A DNA stretch of 49,297 nucleotides from Flavobacterium sp. UBA5153 (GTDB lineage Bacteria; Bacteroidota; Bacteroidia; Flavobacteriales; Flavobacteriaceae), in assembly GCA_002413745.1 (NCBI GenBank), contig DHXP01000073.1, positions 21,204-70,500 on the forward strand. Direction: 5' to 3'. The position numbers were made by a program, and so were the translations under genes. The notes under the pieces were generated by a model that was not told the origin of the DNA, ran no database searches, and was given only the letters and a program-made list of their open reading frames with translations. Position 1 is the first letter of the stretch, and each line of letters starts with the position of its first letter. This document shows, in pieces, positions 17,392-25,851 of this stretch.

Positions 17392-18498
17392 TTATTGTAA
17401 TCCTTCAAGAAATCCTGTGTATGCCGCTTTATATCCGTAATTTGAATCAAATAACAGAGGCCATTCATTTTGATTGCCGTAGAAGCTTAATAACCAACTG
17501 TCATTATCTCTCAATCCCCAAATTGTGATTCCGTATTTTTGTGCGGCGGGGATTGTTTTATACAAAGTTGTTATTTCTTTGTATTTTGCTTTTTGGGCAT
17601 TGGCTCTATCTTGACTTAAACTAGTTAAAGCTTTGTCTTTATTTACAGTCATGTCTAATTCAGAAAAATGTATTAAAAGTCCAGTGTTTTGTATGGTTAA
17701 CAAATTGGTTGTTAATATAGTCAAACTTGGTGCTGCATAATCAACATGCATTTGCATCCCTATTCCGTCAATAGGAATTGAATTTGCTTTAAAAGTATTA
17801 ACCATATCTACCACACTACTCGCCTTAGATCCCTGGCTTTCCAAATTGTAATCGTTGTAAAATAACTTCACATTTGGGTCTGCCTGCCTTGCCCATGTAA
17901 AACATTTGGAAACATAATCAACCCCAATTCTTCTGTAAAAAATGGCGGCATATGCACCATCAGTAAAAGCTTCATTGACCACATCCCAACTTTCAACTAT
18001 TGATTTTCCGCTAGAATTTTTCTCGATTGCAAAATGGGCAACTGTTGCTTGAATATACCCTTTTACTTGAGCTTCAAATTCGGCATCAGTCGCAGCATAG
18101 TTTTGCAACCAATTGGGTATTGAATTATGCCAAACCAAAGCATGTCCATGAACTCTCATTCCATTTGCTTTAGCATAAGCAACGATTGCATCACCTTTGC
18201 TAAAATCATAAGTGTTTGGTCCAGTAAACATTGCGGCCATTTTCATGTCGTTTTCGGCAGTGACACTATTAAACTCTTTATTTAATATTGTTCTGAAATT
18301 AGTGTCAGATCCCGCTAATCTACTGGCTGAAACAATCATTCCTATAGGAAAACCAGCAGCTTCTTTTAATGTTTTTGCCGTTGGTGTTGGTGTTGGTGTC
18401 GGAGTTGGTGTAGGCGTAGGATTTGGTCCATTATCTGCTCCTCCACAGCTTATTAAGGTCGCTGTGATAATTATTGCTAAAAGGTTGTTAAGTTTCAT
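17392..18498 (-). CDS. GH10 endo-1,4-beta-xylanase lipoprotein with Pro-Thr linker
   Basis: This 368-residue protein has a lipoprotein signal ending in TLISC (Cys18). A (Pro-Thr)n spacer (about 26-40) holds the enzyme away from the membrane, and a single GH10 domain follows. The acid/base is Glu176 (WDVVNEAF) and the nucleophile Glu280 (HFSELDMTV). RVHGHALVWHNSIPNWL and WGLRDNDSWL are family motifs. The linker suggests surface display for attack on polymeric xylan, with the shorter-anchored GH10 encoded next working on oligomers; that division is inference. Confidence 0.92.
   Translation of the reverse strand: MKLNNLLAIIITATLISCGGADNGPNPTPTPTPTPTPTPTAKTLKEAAGFPIGMIVSASRLAGSDTNFRTILNKEFNSVTAENDMKMAAMFTGPNTYDFSKGDAIVAYAKANGMRVHGHALVWHNSIPNWLQNYAATDAEFEAQVKGYIQATVAHFAIEKNSSGKSIVESWDVVNEAFTDGAYAAIFYRRIGVDYVSKCFTWARQADPNVKLFYNDYNLESQGSKASSVVDMVNTFKANSIPIDGIGMQMHVDYAAPSLTILTTNLLTIQNTGLLIHFSELDMTVNKDKALTSLSQDRANAQKAKYKEITTLYKTIPAAQKYGITIWGLRDNDSWLLSFYGNQNEWPLLFDSNYGYKAAYTGFLEGLQ
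18380..18427. repeat. Hexanucleotide repeat encoding the Pro-Thr linker
   Basis: About eight units of GTTGGT-like sequence (some degenerate) lie inside the GH10 gene. Such repeats can change length by slippage, in steps of two residues, without breaking the frame. Confidence 0.6.
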
Positions 18499-18531
18499 AA
18501 CCTATAATTTGATTATTGTCTGATTTACGAA

Positions 18532-21426
18532 TTATTTTTTAATTTTAAAACTTTCGGGAGGGCCAAGATAGGTTTGTTTTAATTCCCCTTTTTCTGTTTC
18601 TATAACTATTTTTTGCAAGACCAAGCCGCTGTCTAGCCCATAAAATTTCAAGGTGTGTTTTCCCGGTTTTTCAATGGCGTGGTTTGATGTAAGTATTTTA
18701 ATATTATTGGCCACTGAAGTATTCCAATTACTATCGGAACTGTCTTTGTGAACGTTTATAATTTGAGGGGCTTCATCATCTAATGAAATGCCGTATTTCA
18801 ATCCATCGCGCACCGTATAGTTAATGGTTGGCGAAAAATAAGCGTGAACTTTGATATTGCCTTGTTCAAAAAAGTACGTATCAAATTCTAGCCTAGGAGA
18901 TGTTTCAGAAATTTCCAAGGGACCCATATAAGAGGGCAGTAGATTTACTCCTGAAGAGGTGCGCCCCAGATTGGGAATAGTAACCCATTCATAAGGTTGA
19001 GCGGCAACTGCTCTTGTGTAGTCCTTAGCTTCCATAGAAATGTATCCGTTACTTTCAATAAAACCTTCCGCATTTTTTAAATCAACCATTTTTGACTGAA
19101 CAAAAACAGGAATAGATTTTTTATTTGCCGAGATAATAAAGGATGTTTTGTAATCTCCTTTTGGTGCTTTTTGCCAATCTATTTGTATCGTTATTCTTTC
19201 TTCTTTGTCAATATCGCCCTTTGTTTTAGAAAATTTTATCCAATCTGATTTTGAGGTTATTTTGAATTTAAATGGTTTAGTTCCCCTGTTAAAAACATCA
19301 AAATAATAGGTCTGGTTTTCGAAAGAATTAAAGGTTGGTAAAATTGCTTCTTCCGCGGAGTTTGGCCACCAATTTGCAGCACCTTCAACAGCAATACCAA
19401 GTTCTGCGTTACTTTGTGGAATAATGGTTTTGGTTTCCGGAATAGTATTTTCTTTTGGTTGTTGCCAGTAGGTATACCCAATATGCGTCTGTGACATCAT
19501 GTGGTTCCACTTGCCATTTGCCATTTTTTTATGATAGTAATCAGTGAGTTCGGCATCTTTTTTAAACAACTCTTTTACCTTTTCCGCATAATCATTTGCC
19601 GAGGCTCTTCCCTGATCGGCATATAAATGATTTTTTGCTGCCGTAACATATAACTCGTTTAGATTGGCACTTGCCAATACAGGATAAAGTATCAATTGAT
19701 AATATGCATCTTTGTATTCCGGTTTAAGTTGGTCATTAATTTTTTGAGCTTTTTGAGCTAAATCATTATATTCTTTTACAACATTTTCAGCTTCATTATA
19801 ATTGATTAAACTGTAGGTTGTAGGATCTAATAGTTCCGGTTTTCTACGGGCATTGTATTTGGTATACATTTTCAAAATGTCTGCAATACCTTCGGTATAT
19901 TGTCCATCAAAATTTTCTTTAGACCATTGGTAATAATAGTCATCCAAATTATTTGCATTCCAAATATCTGGATTCCAAGCATAATCTAAAAAGAACTCTG
20001 TAGGAAACTCCATTGGCTTAATGTCGCCAACATTTACAATCCACACCCGGTCTACGCCATATTGATAAGCCAAATGCATTTGTTCCCAAGTGCGTTCAAT
20101 TTGGTTCGTGTTAATCCATTTATAGTTTCTGGGGCCGCCCACGTAATCATAATGATAGTAAATGCCATAACCACCTTTGCGAGGTTTGGCATTTAGATTT
20201 GGCAATTTTCGAATGTTCCCCCAGTTATCGTCACACAACAAAAGGGTAACATCGTCCGGCACCCGCATGCCTTTGTCATAATAATCCTGAACTTCTTTGT
20301 ATAGAGCCCACATTTGAGGCGTTTTTTCAATTGGTTTTTTGGTGATATTACTAATAATTTCGCGTTGTGTTTTAACGATATTTTCCAAAAGATCTATCGC
20401 TGTGCCCTGCGTCATAGGTTCGTCACCGTCACCGCGCATGCCTATAGAAACGATAGTTTCGGTATTTCCCATTCGTTTCATTCCTTCTGTCCAGAATTTT
20501 TTCAGGTTTTCTGAATTAGTATTGAAATCCCATTTTCCCAAAGCTGATTTTTCCCATTCTGCATGAGCACGTGTTAAGGGTTCATGGTGCGAAGTTCCCA
20601 TTACAATTCCATATTCGTCTGCCAAAACTGCGTTTTGGGGATCATCCACATAAAACATCCTTCCCCACATGGCCGGCCACAAGTAATTCCCTTTCATCCT
20701 AAGAATTAATTCAAAAACCTTGTCATAGAATTTAGCGTTGAAACCGCCATAATTTTCATAAGCCCAACCAGTAAGGGCGGGAGCTTCATCGTTTATGAAT
20801 ATTCCCCTGTATTTAACTTTTGGTTCCCCCAAGGAGTGAACTCCGGGAAGTATGTGTAATTCCGACTGTTTTTTCACGGGAACATCCGCCCAAAAGACCC
20901 AAGGAGAAACTCCAATCTGGTTGGAAAGATCATAAATACCATAAATTGTCCCTCGCTTATCAGACCCTGCTATAACCAAGGCTCTTTCAACTCCCGCAAT
21001 TGGATTTTCGACAATTTGAGTGGTAAATTTTTCCCATTTTCCTTGAAGTCCAGTTGCGTCAATTTTACCCTCGCTTGCCAATTTATCGATGATTGGGCTT
21101 TTGCCCAAAGTGCCAATAATTACCACATAGCTTGAAGTTTCTATCTGATCTTTAAAAAGCATGGGCATTTTGCCCGTAACACTATTTATGTCGTTTTGAA
21201 GGTGTCCAACAACCCGCAATACACCCAAAAAATCATTACTGCTTACCATTATAGGGGCAACTTTCCCTTTTGACGCCAAAGGAAAACTTTCAAGCGAAGC
21301 TTCGTTTGTTACATATTTTTCAGGGTTTATGGCATAACAATTTACTGTTGTTACAAATAGGAACAATAGTGTAGTTAAAACGAATGGGTGTTTTTTTATT
21401 GGGTGCATCATAAAATTATTTGGCAA
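18532..21426 (-). CDS. GH115 xylan alpha-1,2-glucuronidase
   Basis: This 964-residue exported protein has a signal peptide (about 1-33, ending NCYA). It matches the GH115 layout: an N-terminal domain (about 35-200), a TIM barrel with KYRGIFINDEAPALTGWA, MKGNYLWPAMWGRMF and MGTSHHEPLTRAH (about 200-560), a helical domain, and a C-terminal beta-rich domain. GH115 enzymes remove (4-O-methyl)glucuronic acid from internal xylose units of polymeric xylan. This complements GH67, which needs the branch on a terminal xylose. The gene lies mid-operon between uxuA and GH10. A nearby ATG pair (codons 6 and 7) gives alternative starts. Confidence 0.92.
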   Translation of the reverse strand: MPNNFMMHPIKKHPFVLTTLLFLFVTTVNCYAINPEKYVTNEASLESFPLASKGKVAPIMVSSNDFLGVLRVVGHLQNDINSVTGKMPMLFKDQIETSSYVVIIGTLGKSPIIDKLASEGKIDATGLQGKWEKFTTQIVENPIAGVERALVIAGSDKRGTIYGIYDLSNQIGVSPWVFWADVPVKKQSELHILPGVHSLGEPKVKYRGIFINDEAPALTGWAYENYGGFNAKFYDKVFELILRMKGNYLWPAMWGRMFYVDDPQNAVLADEYGIVMGTSHHEPLTRAHAEWEKSALGKWDFNTNSENLKKFWTEGMKRMGNTETIVSIGMRGDGDEPMTQGTAIDLLENIVKTQREIISNITKKPIEKTPQMWALYKEVQDYYDKGMRVPDDVTLLLCDDNWGNIRKLPNLNAKPRKGGYGIYYHYDYVGGPRNYKWINTNQIERTWEQMHLAYQYGVDRVWIVNVGDIKPMEFPTEFFLDYAWNPDIWNANNLDDYYYQWSKENFDGQYTEGIADILKMYTKYNARRKPELLDPTTYSLINYNEAENVVKEYNDLAQKAQKINDQLKPEYKDAYYQLILYPVLASANLNELYVTAAKNHLYADQGRASANDYAEKVKELFKKDAELTDYYHKKMANGKWNHMMSQTHIGYTYWQQPKENTIPETKTIIPQSNAELGIAVEGAANWWPNSAEEAILPTFNSFENQTYYFDVFNRGTKPFKFKITSKSDWIKFSKTKGDIDKEERITIQIDWQKAPKGDYKTSFIISANKKSIPVFVQSKMVDLKNAEGFIESNGYISMEAKDYTRAVAAQPYEWVTIPNLGRTSSGVNLLPSYMGPLEISETSPRLEFDTYFFEQGNIKVHAYFSPTINYTVRDGLKYGISLDDEAPQIINVHKDSSDSNWNTSVANNIKILTSNHAIEKPGKHTLKFYGLDSGLVLQKIVIETEKGELKQTYLGPPESFKIKK

Positions 21427-21494
21427 TCATAATTACTCATTTTTGATTTTAATATATAGAACTTCTTTCAAAAGATTAACTTTATGAAGCTATT

Positions 21495-22679
21495 TTATCT
21501 TTGTTCTAATTTATAAATTATTCCCTTCTCCAAACCTCGTAATTCTGCCAATCCTTTAAGCCTTCCAATCAAAGAATAGCCTGGATATTGTTCTTTTCCT
21601 TCCTCTATTGAATGGAGAAAACCGTGGTCGGGACGCATTGGCAAACTGACACCCCTCGAATTCATCAGTACAATCAATTTTTCCATGATACTTTCCATAG
21701 GATTATCTCCATTGAGGTGTTCTGATTCTCTAAAAACACTTTCATTATCTCTAATAACGTTTCTCAAGTGTAGAAAATGAATTCTATCTCCAAAATCATC
21801 TATTATTTTAACTAAGTCATTGGAAGGGTTTGCACCCAATGAACCGGTGCAATAACACAATCCGTTCGCATTTACCGGAACGGCCTCAAAAATCTTTTTG
21901 ATATCCTCTTCAGTACAAACCACTCTAGGCAATCCTAAAACCGAAAAGGGCGGATCATCCGGATGTATGGCTAATTTTACACCCAATTCTTCTGCAACAG
22001 GAGCAACTTCGGATAAAAAATGAATCAGGTTCTCCCTCAATTTATCATTGTCAATGTCCTTGTAATTGTCAAGTAACGCCAAAATTTGTTCTGCCGTAAA
22101 ATTCACTTTACTCCCGGGCAATCCAAGAAGCACATTTTTAAATAATAACTGTTTTTCTGCTTCGGAAAGCGTATTTCCGTAGGCTAAAGCGATTTGTTTT
22201 TCCTCATCCGAATAATCATTTTCGACATTGGGTCTTTTTAATAAAAAGAGATCAAAATAGTTAAAAGCAACTTGGTTATAAAGTAGTGCTTTGGAGCCGT
22301 CCGGATTTTCAAAAGCGTGATCCGTTCGTACCCAATCCAGAATAGGCATAAAATTATAGGTAACCACCTTGATGCCACAATCAGCTACATTTTTTAAACT
22401 AATTTTATAGTTTTCAATGTATTGTAAGTATTGTCCATTTGCCTTTTTAATATCTTCATGTACGGGTAAGCTTTCAATCACTGTCCATTCCATTCCCGCA
22501 TTTCGGACTATTTGTTGTCTTTCTTTAATGTCTTCAACTGTCCAAACATCACCCACAGGTATTTGGTGCAATGCCGTTACAATTCCCGTTACACCACATT
22601 GTCTAATATCTCTTAAAGAGATTGTATCGTTTGGACCAAACCAACGCATTGTTTGTTGCATTCTTCTCATTTTATTCAT
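21495..22679 (-). CDS. uxuA: D-mannonate dehydratase
   Basis: This 394-residue cytoplasmic protein has the UxuA signatures MRWFGPNDTISLRDIRQ near the start, IHPDDPP (His239, metal site) and GLCYCTGSLGA (about 273-283). It dehydrates D-mannonate to 2-keto-3-deoxygluconate (KDG) in hexuronate breakdown. The length matches the family. It starts 3 bases after the stop of the preceding SDR gene, so the two are surely co-transcribed. With uxaC (28112) it forms most of the route for glucuronate freed by GH67 and GH115. Confidence 0.94.
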   Translation of the reverse strand: MNKMRRMQQTMRWFGPNDTISLRDIRQCGVTGIVTALHQIPVGDVWTVEDIKERQQIVRNAGMEWTVIESLPVHEDIKKANGQYLQYIENYKISLKNVADCGIKVVTYNFMPILDWVRTDHAFENPDGSKALLYNQVAFNYFDLFLLKRPNVENDYSDEEKQIALAYGNTLSEAEKQLLFKNVLLGLPGSKVNFTAEQILALLDNYKDIDNDKLRENLIHFLSEVAPVAEELGVKLAIHPDDPPFSVLGLPRVVCTEEDIKKIFEAVPVNANGLCYCTGSLGANPSNDLVKIIDDFGDRIHFLHLRNVIRDNESVFRESEHLNGDNPMESIMEKLIVLMNSRGVSLPMRPDHGFLHSIEEGKEQYPGYSLIGRLKGLAELRGLEKGIIYKLEQR

Positions 22680-22682
22680 CTT

Positions 22683-23420
22683 TTAAAATCCGATACTGTT
22701 TCCGCCATCAACAGGGAGTATTGTTCCCGTTGTAAATTTAGATTCACTGGTAGCAAAATAATAAACAGCGTCAGCAATATCCGAAGGCTCTCCTAAAATA
22801 CCCATTGGGGTTCTCGAAAGGACTTTGTTTTTTCTTTCTGGATCACTGTCTAGGGCTTTTGCCGACATTTTTGTTTTTATAAATCCTGGAGCAACACAGT
22901 TTGTACGAATTCCAAATTGCGCCAATTCAACTGCCATTGCTCTAGTCATCGCTTCAATCGCACCCTTACTTGCTGAATAAGCAATTACTTTTGGGATGCC
23001 ATATTGGGATGCCATAGAACTAATATTGATAATACTTCCTCCTCCGTGATTTTTCATTACTTTTACAACTTCTCGGCTCACAGCAAAAACACTCAAAACA
23101 TTGGTGTGAATAATGGATAGAAAATCCTCGTCAGTTACTTCAAGAAAATCTTTTTTAAGATTGATTCCGGCATTATTAACCAAAATATCTATGTTGCCAT
23201 CTTTAGCAACCTCTTTAATCATAGCGGGAATCCCTTCTAAATTATTCAAATCAAAAATTACAGGTATTGCGTTTGGACCTATTTCGGCACAGGCCTCTTC
23301 CGTTTTATCTTTAGATCTTCCTATGATAAAAGTCTTGATGCCGTTATCACATAATTTTTTTGCCGTTGCAAAACCTAAACCGGAATTACCTCCCGTAACA
23401 ATTGCTATTTTAGTATTCAT
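22683..23420 (-). CDS. SDR oxidoreductase, probable fructuronate reductase
   Basis: This 245-residue short-chain dehydrogenase has the cofactor motif TGGNSGLG (9-16), the NNAG motif (82-85) and the catalytic Tyr148-x3-Lys152 in YSASK. The C-terminal PVDGGNSIGF is typical of the family. Its position directly before uxuA, in a locus with uxaC, strongly suggests it reduces D-fructuronate to D-mannonate, as SDR-type enzymes do where the classical UxuB is absent. No other candidate for this step is seen in the window. The substrate is inferred from context, since SDR sequences alone do not fix specificity. Confidence 0.78.
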   Translation of the reverse strand: MNTKIAIVTGGNSGLGFATAKKLCDNGIKTFIIGRSKDKTEEACAEIGPNAIPVIFDLNNLEGIPAMIKEVAKDGNIDILVNNAGINLKKDFLEVTDEDFLSIIHTNVLSVFAVSREVVKVMKNHGGGSIINISSMASQYGIPKVIAYSASKGAIEAMTRAMAVELAQFGIRTNCVAPGFIKTKMSAKALDSDPERKNKVLSRTPMGILGEPSDIADAVYYFATSESKFTTGTILPVDGGNSIGF

Positions 23421-23449
23421 ATTACTTTTTGATTATTTTTTGTAATTAA

Positions 23450-25630
23450 TTATCTTCCTGGGGCGAATGGAAATTTCAAGGATTGAAAATATTCTAAAGT
23501 TTGCGTTGGTTTTTCAACGCCTTTTGGCAATTCTTTTCCTGAAAATTGTTGAAAATATAACAGGCAAGCATCCCGCCACCATTTTGCCTCTTTGTACTGT
23601 ATGTTTAGTAGCATTTGAACTTCTTTGAATCTTGGTTCATCTACATAGTTGCCCATTTTATTCCAAGTGGAATTCATTGTTGCCACTTCATCAACACCTT
23701 GTTGGTATTTCAGCGCCATCCCGTCCCAAAGTGTCCGACCATTTTTCAGTTTGTAATCCCAAGACAAATGGTGAAACCATAAAAGATCTTTTTCCGGGCA
23801 GGTGGCAACATTGTCAAACACCTTTGCAATTTCTGGAGCATATTGTCCGGTTGCATTACTTCCTGTTTTAGATCGGTCAAATCCTATTCCGTTTTTATCG
23901 GCTTTATGATAATAAACAGGATTCCACTCCGGTCTTGAGAGGTTACTAACCCACGGTCCTGGTCCATAATGATGACCCGTATCCATAATATGATGCAATC
24001 CCAGAGGCGTCATATAATTGACAACCGCTTCTCTTGATTGTAGCATCATTTCTTTAATTGGATTAACGAAATTGATATCATTAGAAAAAGTCATTCGCAA
24101 CCATTCATCAGCTATAACTTCAGAATCTAAATAGGGATTCCAAGCCAGTCTGCCAAAGCCGTACCAATTGGCCTGCGCAAAAGGATGGCCTGTCCAATTG
24201 ATATCATTGCCAATATTGGAGACTCCCGCTATTCCAGTAATTTTATGATTATCTAAGGATCCATCAATCACTTTGGCAACTGTTGAGCCTTTTCCTTTTC
24301 TATAAGTATCGGATTCTAAAACTTCTTGATATAATTTTGGAAGGTATACCAAGTGGGTACTGAAACCCAAATATTCCTGGGTAATTTGGAATTCCATCAT
24401 CAAGGGAGTTTTAGGCATAGCCCCAAACATTGGATGAAAGGGTTCTCTTGGTTGAAAATCAATTGCGCCATTTTTTACCTGAACAATCACATTATTTCTA
24501 AATTGCCCATCATAGGGTACAAATTCGCTATAAGCCTGTTTCGCTCTGTCAGAAACATCATGCTCAGAATAGACAAATGCTCTCCACATCACTATTCCGC
24601 CGAAAGGTGCGACAGCATCTGCTAACATATTTGCGCCATCAACGTGGTTTCTGCCATAATTTTGTGGACCTGGTTGTCCTTCGGAATTTGCTTTTACCAA
24701 GAATCCGCCAAAATCTGGAATCCTCGCATAAATTTCCTTTGCTTTTTCTTTCCACCAATTAATAACTTCAGCATCATAAGGATCAGCGGTTTTTAACCCG
24801 CCTATTTCCATTGGAGCCGAAAATCGAGCGGTCAAATACACCTTTAATCCATAAGGTCTGAAAACTTTTGCCAAGGCTTCGACTTTTTCTAAATACTGTG
24901 GTGTTAATATTAATGCATTGGCATTCACATTTGTCAAGACCGTACCATTGATTCCAATTGAAGCATTTGCACGGGCATAATCAATGTAGCGTTGATCTAT
25001 AAAATCGGGTAATTTTTGCCAATTCCAAAGCGAAAAACCGGCATATCCACGCTCTACGGTTCGGTCTAAATTATCCCAATGATTCAGCATTCGAATATTT
25101 ATTTTTGGAGAATCGACGATATTTAAATTTTCAATGGGTTTATTTGTTTGAAGGAGTCTTAAAAAATTAAAAACACCATATAAAACACCTACGTCGGTTT
25201 TGCCTGTAATTAGGATGTGATTTTTGTCTTTTAGTTTAATTGTTTTAATGATGAATCCTTCCTCATTTATTTGATTAAACTCGTTTTTTAGATTTTTTAG
25301 GATACCATCATTTAGAGAAGATTTAGAGCCAAAAATCAATACGTTTTCTCCATCCACATTTCGCTGCGTTGAAATTTGATTTCCTAATAAACCGGATAGC
25401 CCGAGTTGCATTTCTTTTAATGATACTTGAATAGTTTCAGAATCACCCAAGGCAACAATTCCACGAATTTTGGACGTGTATTCCAACACTAATTTAGGAT
25501 CCTGGACTTTCTCATACTGAAGCCATAATTTATAATCCTCTTGAGCTGATGCGGTACTGTAGAAGCCAAAAAGGAAAAGCAGTAGAGGTATAGATTGTTT
25601 TATAAGGTATTTCATAAAATTCATTGTCAT
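23450..25630 (-). CDS. aguA: GH67 alpha-glucuronidase
   Basis: This 726-residue exported protein has a signal peptide (about 1-29, ending ASA). It has the GH67 layout: an N-terminal beta/alpha domain, a TIM barrel from about 175, and a helical C-terminal domain. Family motifs include MLNHWDNLDRTVERGYAG, KANSEGQPGPQ (Glu317, likely acid), NGAIDFQPREP (Asp391) and QITQEYLG (Glu419). The last two match the paired general bases by spacing. It removes 4-O-methylglucuronate from the non-reducing end of xylo-oligosaccharides, probably in the periplasm. It is the first gene of the long leftward operon and faces the GH3 gene across a shared LacI-type operator. Confidence 0.93.
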   Translation of the reverse strand: MTMNFMKYLIKQSIPLLLFLFGFYSTASAQEDYKLWLQYEKVQDPKLVLEYTSKIRGIVALGDSETIQVSLKEMQLGLSGLLGNQISTQRNVDGENVLIFGSKSSLNDGILKNLKNEFNQINEEGFIIKTIKLKDKNHILITGKTDVGVLYGVFNFLRLLQTNKPIENLNIVDSPKINIRMLNHWDNLDRTVERGYAGFSLWNWQKLPDFIDQRYIDYARANASIGINGTVLTNVNANALILTPQYLEKVEALAKVFRPYGLKVYLTARFSAPMEIGGLKTADPYDAEVINWWKEKAKEIYARIPDFGGFLVKANSEGQPGPQNYGRNHVDGANMLADAVAPFGGIVMWRAFVYSEHDVSDRAKQAYSEFVPYDGQFRNNVIVQVKNGAIDFQPREPFHPMFGAMPKTPLMMEFQITQEYLGFSTHLVYLPKLYQEVLESDTYRKGKGSTVAKVIDGSLDNHKITGIAGVSNIGNDINWTGHPFAQANWYGFGRLAWNPYLDSEVIADEWLRMTFSNDINFVNPIKEMMLQSREAVVNYMTPLGLHHIMDTGHHYGPGPWVSNLSRPEWNPVYYHKADKNGIGFDRSKTGSNATGQYAPEIAKVFDNVATCPEKDLLWFHHLSWDYKLKNGRTLWDGMALKYQQGVDEVATMNSTWNKMGNYVDEPRFKEVQMLLNIQYKEAKWWRDACLLYFQQFSGKELPKGVEKPTQTLEYFQSLKFPFAPGR

Positions 25631-25737
25631 TTCGTTATCTTGGTTCTAATAATGAGATATTTAACATTAAAAACAAAATAATTTGGAGCTGCACACTAAA
25701 AACGTTGTGTTTTTAGGATTTGTAAAATATTTTATTT

Positions 25738-25745
25738 TATATTTG
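25738..25745 (+). promoter_or_regulatory. -7 promoter box (TATATTTG) for the GH3-uxaC operon
   Basis: It is a perfect TAnnTTTG box. No TTG lies at the usual 17-23-base spacing; the nearest is 15 bases upstream. The LacI-type site starts within the box, so a bound repressor would block initiation. Confidence 0.5.
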
Positions 25746-25758
25746 CAATCGGTTGCGT
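25743..25758. promoter_or_regulatory. LacI-type operator between GH67 and GH3, site 4
   Basis: TTGCAATCGGTTGCGT contains GCAATCGGTTGC, a perfect LacI-family palindrome except for one central step. Its divergent position allows control of both the leftward GH67 operon and the rightward GH3 operon. Confidence 0.68.
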
Positions 25759-25851
25759 AAATGTAAAACATTGAAGTTTAAGAAAAAAATTTTCGTGTAT
25801 TTTTTTTAAATCTTTGTAAACTCCTCAATATAAACTTACAGATTAATACTT

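Noticed and set aside
18212-18523. + strand ORF with a long Gly-Val repeat
   Set aside because: It is the antisense of the Pro-Thr linker of the GH10 gene; the repeat explains the open frame.
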